Below are positions 1 through 13,824 of a stretch of DNA of 64,000 bases, piece by piece. The notes below the pieces were generated by a model. That model saw nothing but the letters and a program-made list of their open reading frames with translations, was not told the DNA's origin and did no database searches. How positions within the stretch are numbered: the stretch's first letter is position 1; each line of letters opens with the position of its first letter. Source of the DNA: Lepisosteus oculatus (lineage: Eukaryota; Chordata; Actinopteri; Semionotiformes; Lepisosteidae); the NCBI RefSeq assembly GCF_040954835.1, contig NC_090696.1, positions 68,323,722-68,387,721 of the forward strand, in the 5' to 3' direction. Both the position numbers and the translations under genes were made by a program.

Positions 1-2533
1 GTCCCCAGTCCCCACGCTGGTCTGGAAACACAGGCTCAAATGGAAGAGTGCCACCTACTGGTTCCCCTTATTGTAGCAGCCCGGTTTTCTTTACAAATCC
101 CCATCCTGTCTTGTGAGGCCATGCTGAAGGTTGAAGGTTCAAATACAAAGCAAGGCACTGCTGTAGCTCCCTTGAGCAAGATACGTCCCTGCTCAAGCAA
201 TGCGGCCACCATCTCAAGAATAGCATGGGCGCAGCAATACAACTTCCATATGCACAGCACCCAAGGGCGTCGGACCGGATCTTCCCTGTGTTGCCTCTAT
301 TTACAGCTGCCACACGAAGCGGAAAGCTGGGGTGTCCACAAACCCCTTCCAATCTACTGTTTTAAACTTCTCTGTTCGGGGAGGAGGCTTCAAAACATCA
401 AATGCAGTCTTGCTCGGGGCCGAAATAGCACCTATCAAGAAGAGGCCATCAAGCGCCTGAGTATGTTGTATGTGTAGGTGTGATGCGTTACGTATCCTGT
501 GTGTCAGTGTGATCTGTGTTGTTTTGATCTGGGCTGCACTGGAGCAAATTCCAAACAACTTTGTTGACATGGCAATAAAACATTGAAATAAAATACCTAG
601 CTGTATAAATGGTCCAAACACAAGTTGCTCTTGGATAAAAGTGTCAGCCACATCATAATTCAGGCTTGCTTAGCTTCTGAAATCTGAAGGAGAAGACTAG
701 GCACCAAGAAGGTAATGCTGCTGTGCCAAACGTTTTGAAATTCTTGTTCTGTTACTGCTGTAACTTTTACTGCTAGTGGTATTTAAGATGCGACCTTTAA
801 GCAGTTATCGTCAGTGCTGCTGGTTTGTCATAATACTTGTCGGCTCTCGGCCTCAAAGGTTGTAAAGTGAATTTAGTCTCTACTCTTGTGGGGGCCTCTC
901 ATCTGATGAGGTAGCCCTGACCCCGTGCAAATTCACCAACAATCTTATCTCCTTTCATCCAGACATTCCCATCATTCTGGCAGTATGGCAGCTCAGGAGA
1001 AATAATCAATACGGATATCCAGTGTGCCAAACAGAACAGAAACAATATTTCTGTAAAGCACATCGTGTGGCAATACTGTCTTGTATTCAATTGCCACTTC
1101 GCTACATTTCTATTGCATCATGGACAGCGAATAAAAAGTCAAAACAAAAGTGAAAATATGCAAAATGTTTTTATTACAATCTTCTACGGTTTCAATATCG
1201 ACACATCATTTCTGGGACTTAAGTGTAAGCTTGTAAAAAAACGTGTCTCTTCTCACCAACACTTAATCTGCAGTCAGTGCATTAAAATCACATAACAGTC
1301 GAAAGACTGTGAGCACATATTCTGTTCATCACTACTTATCCACTAAGCTAGTATCTACTGTTAAGCCATATTTAATATTTAAAATGATGCAAGAATTTCA
1401 TACTCTTACATGACTTTAGGCCACCACTTTAACACATTAATGAAATCCCATTAATCCTCTAAACAGTGACATTTTGAAAAACGAGGTGTTGGTGACGGGG
1501 TGCTCTCGTTCTTAAAATGTCTCCCTGGTTAAAGCGCAAAGCATCTTCCACAGAAGAGACAGCTCATTCGTCCACTACAGGCCTACACAGGTCGCCTGGA
1601 GAAAAGTACTGCTGATGTTGCTTCTACTGGACACATCACTTCACAACCCAAGAGTCGGCCCGGCGAACTAGCAGCCCGAGAGCACGGTAGGTAAGTTTAA
1701 TCAAGGAGGGAAAACACCGATTTTCATCTGCATTCGAACACAGGAAAACGTTTTCAATGAGTTACGGTGTGATAGATGACCGTCTGTCTGCTGGGGCCTT
1801 ATACCATGTTCACGAACCTTTCTGCAAACCTTGCAAATCGCAAACTCAATATCTGAATACTCAGCCCTTTAAAGCTAAGAATATTTGGGTACCTCATTGT
1901 GTGAACCTCCTTCATCGAGTGGAAAGAATTAAAAAGTCGGAACTCTGTTTGAGACAGATGTTTCTTTTCCTTTGTAATCCGCCCGTTCCGTGTTCCTGCT
2001 CCAGCCCTGTGACTGCTCTCTGCTGTCCAAGCTGTGATGAGCATTCCTCCGCAGAAGAACGTCAACAGAGCCGCACCGCAGGAGAACAGTTACATTTTAA
2101 CTTTCATCTCCCATGGAAAGTATTCGCAAAACACACATGAAGCAAACAAAAGGCTATTATTTCCATTCTTTTCCACTGAGAATAACCGATTACTGCAACC
2201 TTTAAAGCTCGGTTCTCAGACAACCTCCTTCCTTATTCACACAGCCCGCAGGTATGGAACGGAGATGCAGGGTGTCCGAGGAAGGACAGCACACTTCAAA
2301 ACAGCTCACACAGGCCGGGCAATCCATGAGAGTCACTGCTGCACAGCAAGCAAAGAAAAACCCAGCCAAGTCTACACCCGGTTAACCAAACAGATCATAG
2401 CCAGGCAGAACCACCGATGTCCGAACCACACAGACCTATCAACCGTGCTTCGAAATGTGCTCCTTCACTGCTGAGCCTCTCGCCACGAACATTTCCAGAC
2501 ACAGGCGTCTGCAGAGAGAGAGAGGGCGCTTAC
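1..2533 (-). other. UBE2K: UBE2K intron 2 (partial, runs off the left edge)
   Basis: This stretch lies 3' of UBE2K coding exon 2 on the minus strand, so it belongs to the following intron. I searched the minus strand for the next expected UBE2K residues (the continuation of the UBC fold up to the HPN motif and the catalytic cysteine) and found none, so the downstream exons lie left of the window. The first ~700 bases are made of SINE-like repeats. The rest holds short chance reading frames only, with nothing I can assign. Confidence 0.75.
40..720 (-). repeat. Nested SINE mosaic (5S-derived SINE split by another element)
   Basis: Around 46-60 the motif 'gagtgccacctactg' matches the repeat at 11577-11592. 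Around 664-680 'cttgcttagcttctga' is the reverse complement of the 5S rRNA internal-promoter region (5S reads ggaagctaagcag). In the 11.5 kb copy these two parts are about 60 bases apart; here they are about 600 apart. The intervening DNA carries a tRNA-SINE-like stretch near 135-185, a box-B-like 'ggttcaaata' followed by 'cccttgagcaag'. The simplest reading is a minus-strand 5S-derived SINE interrupted by a later insertion. The boundaries are approximate. Confidence 0.4.
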
Positions 2534-5500
2534 CTTCATAAGGTGTGTCAGGGGGTCCTGCGATTTCTCCCCGGAGTTCTGTGAAATTCTCATCTACAAG
2601 ATCGACCTTTATCTGATTCTTGCTCGTCTGCAAGAGAACATTGAAAAGATGAAATGATTTTTCTGTTTGTATCCAACTTGCATTCCCGGACTCTGGGGAG
2701 CACTGTGTATGTCTCTTTTCTGATGCAGACATCCCTGGTCCTGTTCAGCCAGACCGCAAACTATACTGGCAAGGTTCTTACTATATTGCATTGTTACAGC
2801 CATTCAAAGAGTGCACCACATGGGCAGACTATGGCACAGTCTTCCAAAAACACGGTTCAGCAGATTATATTGCTACAATAACATTTTCCACTCTTTCACC
2901 TGTTTCCTCTGATCATTCTACCATAATGTCTTCATATGGCCCCAGTGAACTTTTTGTTTCCTTATAGGAAAACCACACAATGGGTTCTGACATATTTCAC
3001 ATTTTAGAGTATGGACTGAAAAGTCCCTATGAAGTCTATGCCCCCTGAAGAACCTCTATCCGTCATGGTTTGTAGGAGTCTTAAAAGAGCTGCTGAAGAT
3101 CACTTTGACTAATCTGGAAAGTAAATGGCTTAAATTCTTGAGAGCTGAGCTAGAACAAAACGAAAAAACAGAAAACACTGTGGCTCTCCAGGACCAAAGC
3201 CACCATTTGAATTTTTAATTGCAGTTTTTTTTTTTTGCAGTGTCTGCCAAGTCTCAGTTTGAGAATACTCAATCTGATCTGATCTCAAGGTTAATTCCGA
3301 GATCAAACCAGCGCATGTTTGTACTGAATCAGAGACTCCTATCGTTCCTGCATTTCTGGAAGCCCAGTGGGTCAGTAAAGCCCTTCAGCAGCTAACTCAA
3401 CTATCACAACGCCTGCAGTGGTATCGGCACAGCAATCACTACTGAGTTTCTGGAATTTTAAATGACCACGAGACGTCATCATATCCATGGCTGACTCTTT
3501 CCGATGATGCACAGATGACCGGGAGCTCTGCGCGGCCTACACCTAACTCTTACTGGGGATCCAAGATCTTCATTCTTCCACACCTCAGTGCAGCCGTCGA
3601 CTGCAGGCAGGTGGCTTTTAAGGATGTCAATTCACTGGCAAAGCAAGTCCGCCCTGCTTTGTCCATTCAGGCTCTCCGTCACTTTCCATAAATGGAATCT
3701 CCTTCTTTCCTCCCCAGCTAGAGGCCGAGACCTTTCAGAACAAAATAACTCTGCAGTCCCTGGAAACTGGCAACAATCAGCTCTCAAGCCTTGCAGTCAG
3801 TTAACTCTTAATCTGTGTTGAATACACTTTTCTCCTTGACTCAAGAGTGAGGACTTCGATCTGCTGGTTGAGCTTTAAGATTTTTCTTCCTCGTGGTCAG
3901 TGGTTCTGAATTAGGCTTTCTATTACAAATTCAATTACAACTATTACTCGTTGTTATTAATTAAGGCCGATTGCCTGTATCCACTATCTTGATATATGTG
4001 ATCAGTGGAGATTTTAGAATTCTATGCATTCTAGATGTTTTTATCCTAGACGTTTTACTGGATATTTAATACTATTATTGTTTGATCTTCCAGTCACAAT
4101 TTTCTTTGCCCAGTTATTTTTTTGTCATGTTTTTTTCAAGCGTTTAGGTACGTACTTTTTGTACATTAGCGATAGCTACATTGGGAAACATCCTATAGCA
4201 CCGTAATCTTATTTTTTCTTGTTTGTACCCTTGATGCAGACTTTGGCTTTATTCAGACTTTTCTAAACGTACATTTTAAGGGGGAGTTGAGGTAGAGACT
4301 TTCACTGTTGGCATATGATGAAAGCCTCCAATGCCATCATTGATGAACTGCCATTTTCTTGATGTTTCCCCAGATCTCAATGCTTTTGTTTTAGAATACT
4401 TTTTTTTTACTATTCTGTAACAAGTGGAAAAGAAATTACACAGAAACACTGTATGATGAAAATGTGTTTCTAACATGGCCCAGTTGAACTATCGGAGCTT
4501 TTTAAAGCTTTAAACACAAACAAGAAGAAATATGATAAAACAACAAATTACGCCTGCCTGTCCTGATGCACACTGATATGTGCAAGAAAAAAACGTTTGA
4601 ACCCAAGCCCACGATGGATCCATGGATCCAATCAGCACACTGCTCTTCTTTTTTTCAGTACCTAACCGATTCTGCTGGGACTCACATCAGAATCTGTTCA
4701 ATACAGTCAAACAGTGAAGCCCTGACCATCAGTCTTGTTTCAGAGATTATACTGATCTCTCAAAGACAGTCTAAACTTGATGAATATTCATTCATCCTAG
4801 AAAGCCATAATTCACGGATCACAGGATCAAACTATTGGGCAACGGGGTCCGATTTGCTTTCCCATGCTGCAATAACGGGAAAAAACGGATCATATAGGAG
4901 CACCAGCATAATGCACACTGTGCTTCCTACTTGTACTGGATGGAGGACATTTCTGCTACGAATAAAAATCAAGAAAAAGGTTTTACTGCAAGATGTGTTG
5001 TCTGCTGAATGTGAATATGTCACTGGAAATGTTCGTCCTCTCTGTGTTGCATGTCCTTGCTGGTGATCGCCGAGCTAAATTAAGATCAACCCCAAGACTA
5101 AAAGTGGTTGTTCAGAGATCCAGCAACCAAGACATTCCTAAGGAGGTTTGCTTCGGGAAGGGAAGAATCAGCCTAACGCAGGCTGTTAACTCCTAGCTGC
5201 CTGTGGAAAGTCACATCCTGAAGCTGGCATCACACCTATGAGAATTTGGGACCTTCACACGCACAGTAGTAAAGAACTGTCTTCGTCACTTTCTTATTTT
5301 GTCCGAGACGGCTTCTCAGCCAGAAAAACAAACCTCCCAAATCGTGACAAAATCACTTTATTGTAAAGAGTGTTTGTTCAATGCATGCTCTCAGATGGTA
5401 TGTGTCAGCTCATGGTAGCATACACGAGATACTCCAAACCCCTTTTCTAAAAGAGTAATGTATTGCAATTTTCTTTTTTAAGTGATCTTTAAACAAATAA

Positions 5501-8500
5501 AATCTATTTCCATCTGAAAACTGGCGACTAAAGCTGAAGGTAAATACAGGCCAGCGCTCCTGACTGCCTCACAAAATAGTCACAGAGTAGATGTTGGCAC
5601 AACAACCATGATGGAAAATGTGTCTATAGAAAGAAAAAACAGACTAAAGAAAAACAGGGTCACACTGGAGAATATGGAATTTAAAACCCTTCCTGCAATT
5701 ATAGGATTCAGAAAAGAAACCATCCAAGGCAAAAGAAATGATTAAATCAAAATAATAAGGGGATTTTATTCAACCAGACAATTGTTAGAAAATTGAGATC
5801 TGAAGCAGATTTGAGAGGTGTATTTTCTAAATTTTTGTCTATTTCAGAAGCAAAATCACTTCAACAAAAGTGATGGCCTGGAAAAGAGGCTTCAAGCAAT
5901 CACATCAGGATTTATGGAATACAGCGAATGCTTGAGGAAAGACAGTGAAGGTTTTGTTGCAAAACTGCTCAAAGAAGAGGGGGATCAAACGGAGAGACCC
6001 TCAACACAATTCAGACATAACAAGCTCTCTTCCCTGAAACCAATGATCCCAGAGCCCAGCCCAGATCACTGACGGTGTAGCTCCTGAACACCAGCACCAG
6101 ACAAATGGTCCTGTAAGCAGTTTAGGCAAAGAAGGAAACTAGACAGAAGGCACCAAGATCGATTTTAACCAGCGCTTTTCTGCAATTACAAAAGGAGCCG
6201 AGCCTCTACAAAGTGATGTGAAAACAAATCAAGCACGATCACATTCAATCCTGAATTTCAACTGCTGTAATTAAATAGAATATAATTATATCCTGTCCAG
6301 AAGACAAGATGTAAATGTACAAGAACCCTAGATCATCAGCAAAGGGCCTGGATGAATTGACAAGATGAATTCACAATTCACCTTGACCAAGCCAGTGATT
6401 AGGGAGGACACAGGGAGGAACAGTGCTGGTTTTGATTTAACCTCTGAGAAAATGTATTTCAAAGCTCACTAATCTGTGTAATGAGCATATTTTCAACGTT
6501 TACCGTGTGTTTTGGTAGAATTCTTTTGAAGTTAAACAAAGAATCTGAGTTCTTCTGTTTGATGTCACTATACTATATTATAATATTATTATATTATAGT
6601 GTATCGTTGTTGTTAGCAATATGAGGGACTGGATATCCACTGAGAAAATAAGTAGAAAAGGCTTTGAAAAGTTTACATTTGCTGAATGTGTGTAACACAC
6701 CAGAAGATGCACAGAACGTGTGTAATGTTACAAAACTATTACATGGTGAAACTAAAGAGGTAGGTCCATAACTATTTTAACTGGAGGTTTGAACTTAGTA
6801 ATGGTCTTGAAATTAGATACCCAATGCTATGTAAAACACAAATCAGATAAAACAGCGGCCAAAACAGGATAAAAAATTAGACAGTAAACTATTTTGGCTG
6901 CCTCCCACAAGGAGATTTCCCTTCTGAATCGTTTAAATGTACAAAGCACTTTCCAGAGTAGGGAGAAAAATCATATGGGATATTTAAAAAAGTAAGAGGA
7001 ATAAAAAGACCGGCGTCAGACAGATAATGGCTCTCCAGAAGACGCATAACACCAAGGGAAAGGAAATGAAAAGGCAGGGGATAGAAGGCAGCTTCACAGG
7101 TGCCATCAGCATTGAGAGCACCCTGGTATTTGCCAGACACAGAAATGTTATTAATGTGAGCCAAAGACCTCCAACCTTTCAGCTTTCAGGCTCAAAGAAG
7201 ACAAATCCCCTATTCCAAAACCAGATAAAAAAAAAGAGCGTGCAAATTTCACCAGGGAGACGTCAAATTTCATCCCGAATTCTACAGCACACATGGCGTG
7301 GAGGATACATTTTCAAAAAACTAAATTCACCTGAAGTGACAAAGGAGCAACGTTAACGAACGTGCCTGGCTGCAAACTGAAGGCAAATTGAGAAAAATAT
7401 TTACACAGCTCACAACAGAGAAACATTCCGTTTCAAGTGACAGATACACTAACGGATTCAATACTCTGCCTGAAGTGTCTAGTTGGTCTTTAGCAACTGA
7501 AGCCACGGGCTTATAACAAACAGACCATTATCTAATAAGACCTGATGTACACCTGATTTTATTAAGCACTCATTTGGCTGGTTCAAGGCTTCTTAACACT
7601 CCAAAGACTTCACATTGTACATTATGAGACCAAGGTTTTTTAGTATCGTCCCTCGACTTTGGAATATTCTTCTGACCATATTAAAAATGCAGTTTCTTTT
7701 GACGTTTTTAACGTCTTACAATCTTAATCTTTTGCTTTAGTGTCTCAATTATATATGATTTTATTGTATGTTCTGTACACTGTACTGATGTTTCTGGTCT
7801 ACTTTCTGTAAAGTGGCTTGAGAATGCTCTGTATTGAAAGGCACTATATAGGTATAAAACTGATTGATCACTATTGCCAGAGCTAGAGAGGGAGTTCCTA
7901 TAACAGAGGAATCACATAAGGACACTTGGTCTGCAGGCAATCTTGTTAGATATACCTAACACCCAACAAAATCTGCATCTCTCCTTTTGACTGTTATTAC
8001 ACAATACAGTACATTGTCAGGAAGCACACTAAAGGAAAAACACAAGCAACGGCCAGAGAACCTATACCAGAGGAGATTAAAAACAAATTCCGGTTAGAAT
8101 TATGGGACGGGGTAAAATATTTTAAGTAACACAATACCGCAACATGTGGAAGATGTAAATAAGTGCAATTGTGATGAGCCAGAAAATCAAGAGAAGAAAG
8201 ACTGAAAGAGATGGCAACAGATATTGCTCTTGGTCAAGGGAAGGGCTGAACCAATAAGAATGAACATACAGCAGTTATCACCAAAAGATTTAGTTCTCTT
8301 CTGAAACGTGACAGTGGTGTGCTGTTGGGTGAAGTTCACAGCCACCCAGCCTAGCTTCATAACATCAAAGAGACAAACGTTGCAAAAGACTGAAATCTGA
8401 CTGTAACAACCTTACAATTAAACAGCACAGTACACTAATTAGCATGACTGGCTCAAATTGCCAGTCAGCACTGAGGGGTAGAAAGGGTAGTTAACCAGGG

Positions 8501-10857
8501 AAAGATTCGGAAAACATGATTTCGGAGCCCGATTTCGGGATTTGTTCAAACTGAGAGGGTCTACACACTTGTCTTTGGGGAACAAATGTCGTGTACTTTT
8601 AATGTTCTGCAGTGCGGAATTTCATCTCTTCCTACTACACTAATAAAAGAAGAACAGACTGTCCGCAGAACGTCCACTGGTATCCTGGGACATCTCCTCT
8701 AACAAATGGCGGAACGGAGAAAAGCAGGAGTATGCTCAACGCCCCTTAACACAAGGAAACTTCGGCAGTCATACCTCTGTTGTCTCGAAGACCCTGCTTA
8801 AGTATAAAAGTGTTCAATATCACGAGCTAGCTCAAGTATTCCAAATGTGGGAAACGACAGGAATTCTTTCTCGGGTTGTTTTTTTCCCAATCTTGAAATC
8901 CCGAAGTGCCACATCTGGGACTTCAAATGTCTTCTGCCTGAACTGAGTCTTCCTGAGGTAGAACAGGAGACCCAGGCAACAACACTGACAGGACACGTGG
9001 TAGCACAATGGCACACCTTTAGCAAAGATGCTCAAAACATGGTATAATAGCTTAACACACGTCTCATTTCAACAGCACCATTCATACAGTATGTGGATAA
9101 GAATTTATGACACGTCTGCAGATTCATGTCTATCGAGGATTGTAGTCTGAATCTGAATTGGAGCAGACACACAAAAGCTGCAGAATTCTAGCTTCTTTTT
9201 AACTTTTCATTCTCAGTCCTGTACAATCATGACCTCGAGACTCAATAATACTGCATCATTTACACTGCATTTACTGCAGCAACTTCAATCAAGTACCTTT
9301 GCTCAAAGATACAACAGCATCCTTCCAGTCTTGAACCCAGAGCCCAGACCACTGCTCTGCATCGCTGCCTTATTAAACTTATTAATTGCTTAAGGATTCA
9401 TTTTAGATTCTTACCGAGCAGGTTGAGGTGGAATCACTGACGTACAGTTTTACCTCGAGTCTAAAGAAATGCACTACCTTGCGGTGGCTCAGCTTTCATT
9501 TAGCTTTATTACAGAAGTACATTCAATCATAAAGCAAGACACTTTTAAAATGTCTATGATTTGTAGAATGGTGACTCTCAGATGCACCATAACTGAGGCG
9601 ACAATGTTTCAGGCTGTAAAACAAATTATTCTCCAAACAGTGGCTGCTGACTTCAGACAATAAAAGATGGATATTGGATAGCTGGATTTCGATTCATAAG
9701 AAGATATTTTTTTACATGATACGGAAGCATATTCTGACATTGAAGTCTCAAAGCTCTTCTCTCCCTAACAAAAGGAGGACGCAAATCTTTATACGCACTG
9801 AAACAGCGGAGAAATAACCGGCGGTAATAAAACGGTAGTACGAAAAGGTTCAGGCTGATTAATAACGTGTTCAGGGTAGCACAATGATGCTGAGTGCCTG
9901 ATCCGTACAGTGAGACAGGCCCCTTCTCTGTGCTCTACTTTCAATACGTCTGTATGCACTCAACACACATGGCGTTGTCGGCAGAGCTGCAGTTCAAAAT
10001 GTGTGAATGAGAAAGGGATGACACCTCTGCAACAGCTGTTACAGTCTTTACGATCGTGCTTTCTCAACATTCAAACCCAATATCGATGAGCTTCGTAAAA
10101 AATCCCCGATAACCACAATAAAGGAACCAGCTTCTGTGTTTAGCTAAGGAAGCCGCTTCGCGATCGCTGGATTCGTCCGCTTTGTTACATAACTTTGTGG
10201 CAGTGAGGATGTGGGTTTGTCCAGAACCGGATCAGGATTGGAGATCACGATCGGGTAGTTAACTGGGACAGAAATGGAGCTCCCGTCTTAATGACAGCCA
10301 CATTTTGAGTTCTGGTGCAGGACCACGCTCCCCTTTCACGCCAACCTGAATTTCTACAAAGTGATCCAGGACATCTTTTTTTCCCCCGAAACCGAGAGAG
10401 GAAGCATGTCACTTTGGCTTAGTTTACAAAATCCACTACCCCCGTCACACTGGAATTTTTATTTTTTTTAAAAAACCACTATACCGTATAAGCGAAAAGG
10501 CTTTCACAAACACAGGGAAGTCCAATCCCACTGACTGGGCTCTTATTTTTAATTTTACTCCCTGCACTCGGCCTAACCTCCTTCCTGATCCCCGGTATTT
10601 CCTGAACCCCTCCCCGGCCGTCTCCGTCAGCCCTAGGAGCTGCCCCCTCTGGACGGCCCCGGTCGGGATGACATTAACTTCCCCTTCCCGGGGCCTCGGT
10701 AGCCCTTTTTCAACTGTTAAATTACTCTCTATTTTTTTCTTATCTGAGTGTCGTGTACGTGGCTCAAGCGTTCAGAGAAGCAAGAATGGCTAACCTCTTC
10801 GCTTTTAAGGACCTCTTTGAACTCTCGTTTGATCCTCTGCACTGCGATGTTGGCCAT
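2534..10857 (-). CDS. UBE2K: Ubiquitin-conjugating enzyme E2 K, 5' part (coding exons 1-2)
   Basis: UBE2K (E2-25K, HIP2) is a cytosolic E2 enzyme that builds K48-linked ubiquitin chains. Coding exon 1 is 10795-10857, with ATG at 10857 in a Kozak-like context (agccATGG); it encodes 21 residues starting MANIAVQRIKREFKEV and ends at a GT donor. Coding exon 2 is 2534-2627 (94 bases, phase 0 in, one base over), beginning TSKNQIKVDLVDENFTEL and ending at PPDTPYEG, the start of the UBC beta-sheet. These 52 residues appear identical to the mammalian protein as I know it. The catalytic cysteine (near residue 92), the HPN motif and the C-terminal UBA domain are off the left edge. Intron 1 is about 8.2 kb. 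The gene starts head to head with SMIM14, with about 4.5-5 kb between them. Confidence 0.95.
2628..10794 (-). other. UBE2K: UBE2K intron 1
   Basis: Clean GT-AG intron on the minus strand, with the donor at 10793-10794 and the acceptor at 2628-2629. It is mostly unremarkable AT-rich sequence. An L2-like LINE tail sits at about 7620-7868, and an AT-palindromic stretch at about 6568-6603 (alternating tata/atat). Open frames at 5818-6072 (+), 7027-7356 (+) and 8798-9047 (both strands) have no recognisable domain. I see no further UBE2K exon. Confidence 0.8.
7620..7868 (+). repeat. LINE (L2/CR1-like) 3' end
   Basis: The segment ends with 'tgtaaagtggcttgagaatg', then 'ggcactatataggtataaaa' and a short 'tgattgat' repeat. 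This is the usual 3'-terminal layout of fish L2-type LINEs and the SINEs they mobilise (aagcgctttgag...ggcgctatataa). Upstream, 'cctcgactttggaat' resembles the last part of a LINE reverse-transcriptase region, but no frame is intact. It is an old, 5'-truncated copy. Confidence 0.5.
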
Positions 10858-11020
10858 GGCTTTGCCGTCTCCTCTCTGTCGCTGTTTGCTGATACAGGCC
10901 TACAGCTGCAGCGTCGCTCTGCTCCTCTTTTTTTTTTACAACAAAAACAGACACCCCCCCCCCCTACCCGCACACAAATGGCGATCCGCGGAGTCTGCGC
11001 ACTGTGCCAAAAGAACAATA
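10560..11020 (-). promoter_or_regulatory. UBE2K: UBE2K CpG-rich promoter and 5' UTR
   Basis: Base composition changes from AT-rich intron to C/G-rich sequence around UBE2K exon 1, with CpGs such as 'ccccggccgtctccgtc' (10612-10628), 'gatccgcggagtctgcgc' (10982-10999) and several around the start codon. A poly-A/poly-C stretch (10928-10966) lies in the 5' UTR or core promoter. I see no TATA box, as expected for a housekeeping gene. The transcription start cannot be fixed by eye; it is probably within about 200 bases upstream of 10857. Confidence 0.5.
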
Positions 11021-11529
11021 TGTTACAAACTGGAATAAAACAACTTCCTTCAGGGATATGCTAGGTATTCTGAGATGTAATATGTGTCATGTTTTTACGG
11101 ATTCCGAGGAGAGGAGCTCTGCTTAATGGCGTTTTCCCATTCCGGGGCTACACAGTCAAAGCTAGGCGTTTTATTATAATAATGTCACTACTCAACTGAA
11201 ATAGGTGCTGGAGCATAACCTGCTTAGCTTATTTTTGTAATCGATTTGTTTTTTTCCTTCCAGGTGTGATGTTCGAGATAGGGCCCATCTTTTGCACATA
11301 TTTAATTTTGTGCTTTTTATATTTGTATTTTATTTACATTTTATCTACGTTTCCACCCACTACATACACGAACATGAAATTCAGTGAACGATATTTTTGC
11401 CGAATGATTAACCGAGTGTGTGGCAATATGTACTACAAACGGAGGAACGCGGGACCATTTTAGTTGTAAAAAAGTGCTGTACGAAATGTTAATGTGACAA
11501 GTACAGAGGGGCCTATGAAAAGTCTCATT

Positions 11530-11692
11530 TGAAAGATTTCGATCTTTACAGCACCTTGCCCTCTCATCTAATAGGGAAGAGTGCCACCTACTGATGTACC
11601 AAAACAAGTTCTGTCAGCCATCTAATTTTCCTTTTACTGACGAGGCCAAGTCTTGCTTAGCTTCTGACATGTGACAAGATCCAGTTTTAAAG
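11530..11692 (-). repeat. 5S-rRNA-derived SINE, minus strand
   Basis: Read on the minus strand, the element starts with a 5S-like promoter segment (11641-11692: 'gtcagaagctaagcaagact', compare 5S 'ctcggaagctaagcagggtc'). It continues through 'cagtaggtggcactcttccc' and 'gagggcaaggtgctgtaaag'. The 5S head plus this body defines the SINE3-like class found in fishes. The copy is truncated at both ends. Confidence 0.6.
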
Positions 11693-13824
11693 TGTCATAA
11701 AGCAAAAACATAATCAATGTGACTCATATTTGTCAGAACCGTGGTTCAATTAAGTACCTAAGAAGAGTTCCAATACTATAACTGAATAACGTTTATGACT
11801 GGATAAAAAAAAAACAGAAATACTGCTAACTACCTCAGACTTAATTCATGTCTCATTAGGTCTACATAGAACAATTCTAGATTGCTGTTTTTACCACTCC
11901 GAATAACCACTCCAAACTACTCCCCAAAACATCTCTCTGAAATCTAGGCCTCCAGGAAGTAACAATGGGCTAGAGATTAGTGGTGCAGCATATTCAGCAG
12001 TCCATCAGTGAAGCACTGACCTTTTGACCTTGTGCAGTACTGATACACAACACAAAATGGATAACAAAGAGTACAGCAGGGCAAGTAAGAGAGAACCACC
12101 GAGAAGACAGTTGCCAATAATACAACCCCGAGCGCCATATTTATTTATTGTATCCTGAAAATTTCATATGAGCATACAGAATGTGACAGAATAGCCCTGA
12201 AGTTCAAACCCTTTAACAATGCTACACAAGTACGGCCCAATCCAAAGTTAATCACAGAGGAATCCAGAATAGTCTCCACGCTGCACACAAGATATGATTC
12301 ACAAAAGCGACATGCAAACAATGATCATTATTTAACAATGTTACAGAAAAAGCTAACATCTTTCTGTTTTGTTCCTAAGGTTTTGTGTGAGAGCTTCGCT
12401 TTGGATGCTGACATTCCCTGTCAGAGCCCGAATTATTACACTTAATAAAGAGTATGTCTGGTCAGATGGCAATGATATCATTTGAGTGCTGCATTGGACC
12501 CACACTAAACTCCTTTGATTGAATGTAAAGTTGAAAAGATCATGATTACGAGGAGGAGGCCCAAGAATATGTCCACAGGGGCTTTGGGGAGACCCCAAAA
12601 GTTCCGCTCTTTAGATTGTTTCTGTTACTCACGAAAAAAAGGATTTGCTGTTGTGTCTCCTTAACGGCTCAAAAAAAAAAAAACACGGAAGAGCAATTCC
12701 TTTGAGAATTATTTTGGAATTTAAAAGTTTAAATTCCAGAATCAAAATCAGCTTTTTTTTTAAACATAGAGTCGGGGAAACTAGTCTCCTATGCAAAGCC
12801 GGCACTTATTTGCATGTGTGGGTCTATGCAGGTCATGTTTTAAGCGAAAGCTGCAGTCTGAACTGCAGGCATACTTCCTCATTGCAGAAGAAAAAGGCTT
12901 GTTAACGATCTCATGGTTATCTCACAGAAGCCAAGTCAGCAGTAATGCCTCCATATTTACATGTACATTATAGCTCCATACTAAATGTGAAAAGAACAAA
13001 TGTTGATTTCTCACAACACCATCTTGGCCCCTGAATTCACCTTGCTTCATCTGAGTCAACTCTGTAATATTCACAAAGAATTTCAAAGTACACCTTGAAA
13101 ACCCAAACTTTGACAAAGTGACTCGTTTGGAAAGTGGCTCGAGTCCATATACACCTGTTTTTGTGTTTTATATTATTTTCTCTTTAAAACAGTTACTACC
13201 ATTTAAGTCCCTGTTGCTTAGTCTGTATTTTAAAAACCAGATTGCAGCTTAGGAAAGTTGCATCACCCCTGTTTAGACAATACAATGGGCATCAAATTTT
13301 TCTACTTCAAATTAACTTATACATACATACATATACTTATATACAGCTGTTGCACCTGTGGTGAGAGTGAAACCATCCACCTAACAGCTCTGGAGTTTCA
13401 GCTGTAAATACTATACTCTTATTTTGTTAATGTCACATTCAAATAACTTTATTGGTGTGACTTTTGAAATGCCCTGCTGCCAAGCAATATCAATTAGTAA
13501 ACATTAACACACATTCCGGACAATGATATAATATTGTATTGAAACTTTCTCTTAGTTCCTCAGACTGTGACAGGAGATTACATATTGGGATACCAGCTCT
13601 ATTGAATTTCATCCCCCCCTTCCCTAGTTGTTTAGGGTGAATGGAGATGTGCATGCAAGTTCATTCGGTGAGGAAGCACAGAAAATAACATGCCATACTT
13701 TTCTCTGGAATGACAGGTCAGGAAAACCAAAAATTATGGAAAAAGCAAGTCAAGTGGAGAAAAAGAGCTTAAATAAAAAATGTCCCTCAGGGGAATAATA
13801 ATAAATAAAAATCTTATCTTAAAC

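Noticed and set aside
2654-2881. Plus-strand open frame next to UBE2K exon 2
   Set aside because: It is antisense intron sequence without a recognisable motif; the exon itself is clear on the minus strand.
5818-6072. 84-codon open frame in UBE2K intron 1 (plus strand), lysine- and glutamate-rich
   Set aside because: No recognised domain, no splice-site support around it, and the composition follows the local A-rich sequence. Frames of this length are expected by chance in 64 kb.
7027-7356. 109-codon open frame in UBE2K intron 1
   Set aside because: No family resemblance and no conserved motif; basic composition comes from A-rich DNA. Kept as intron.
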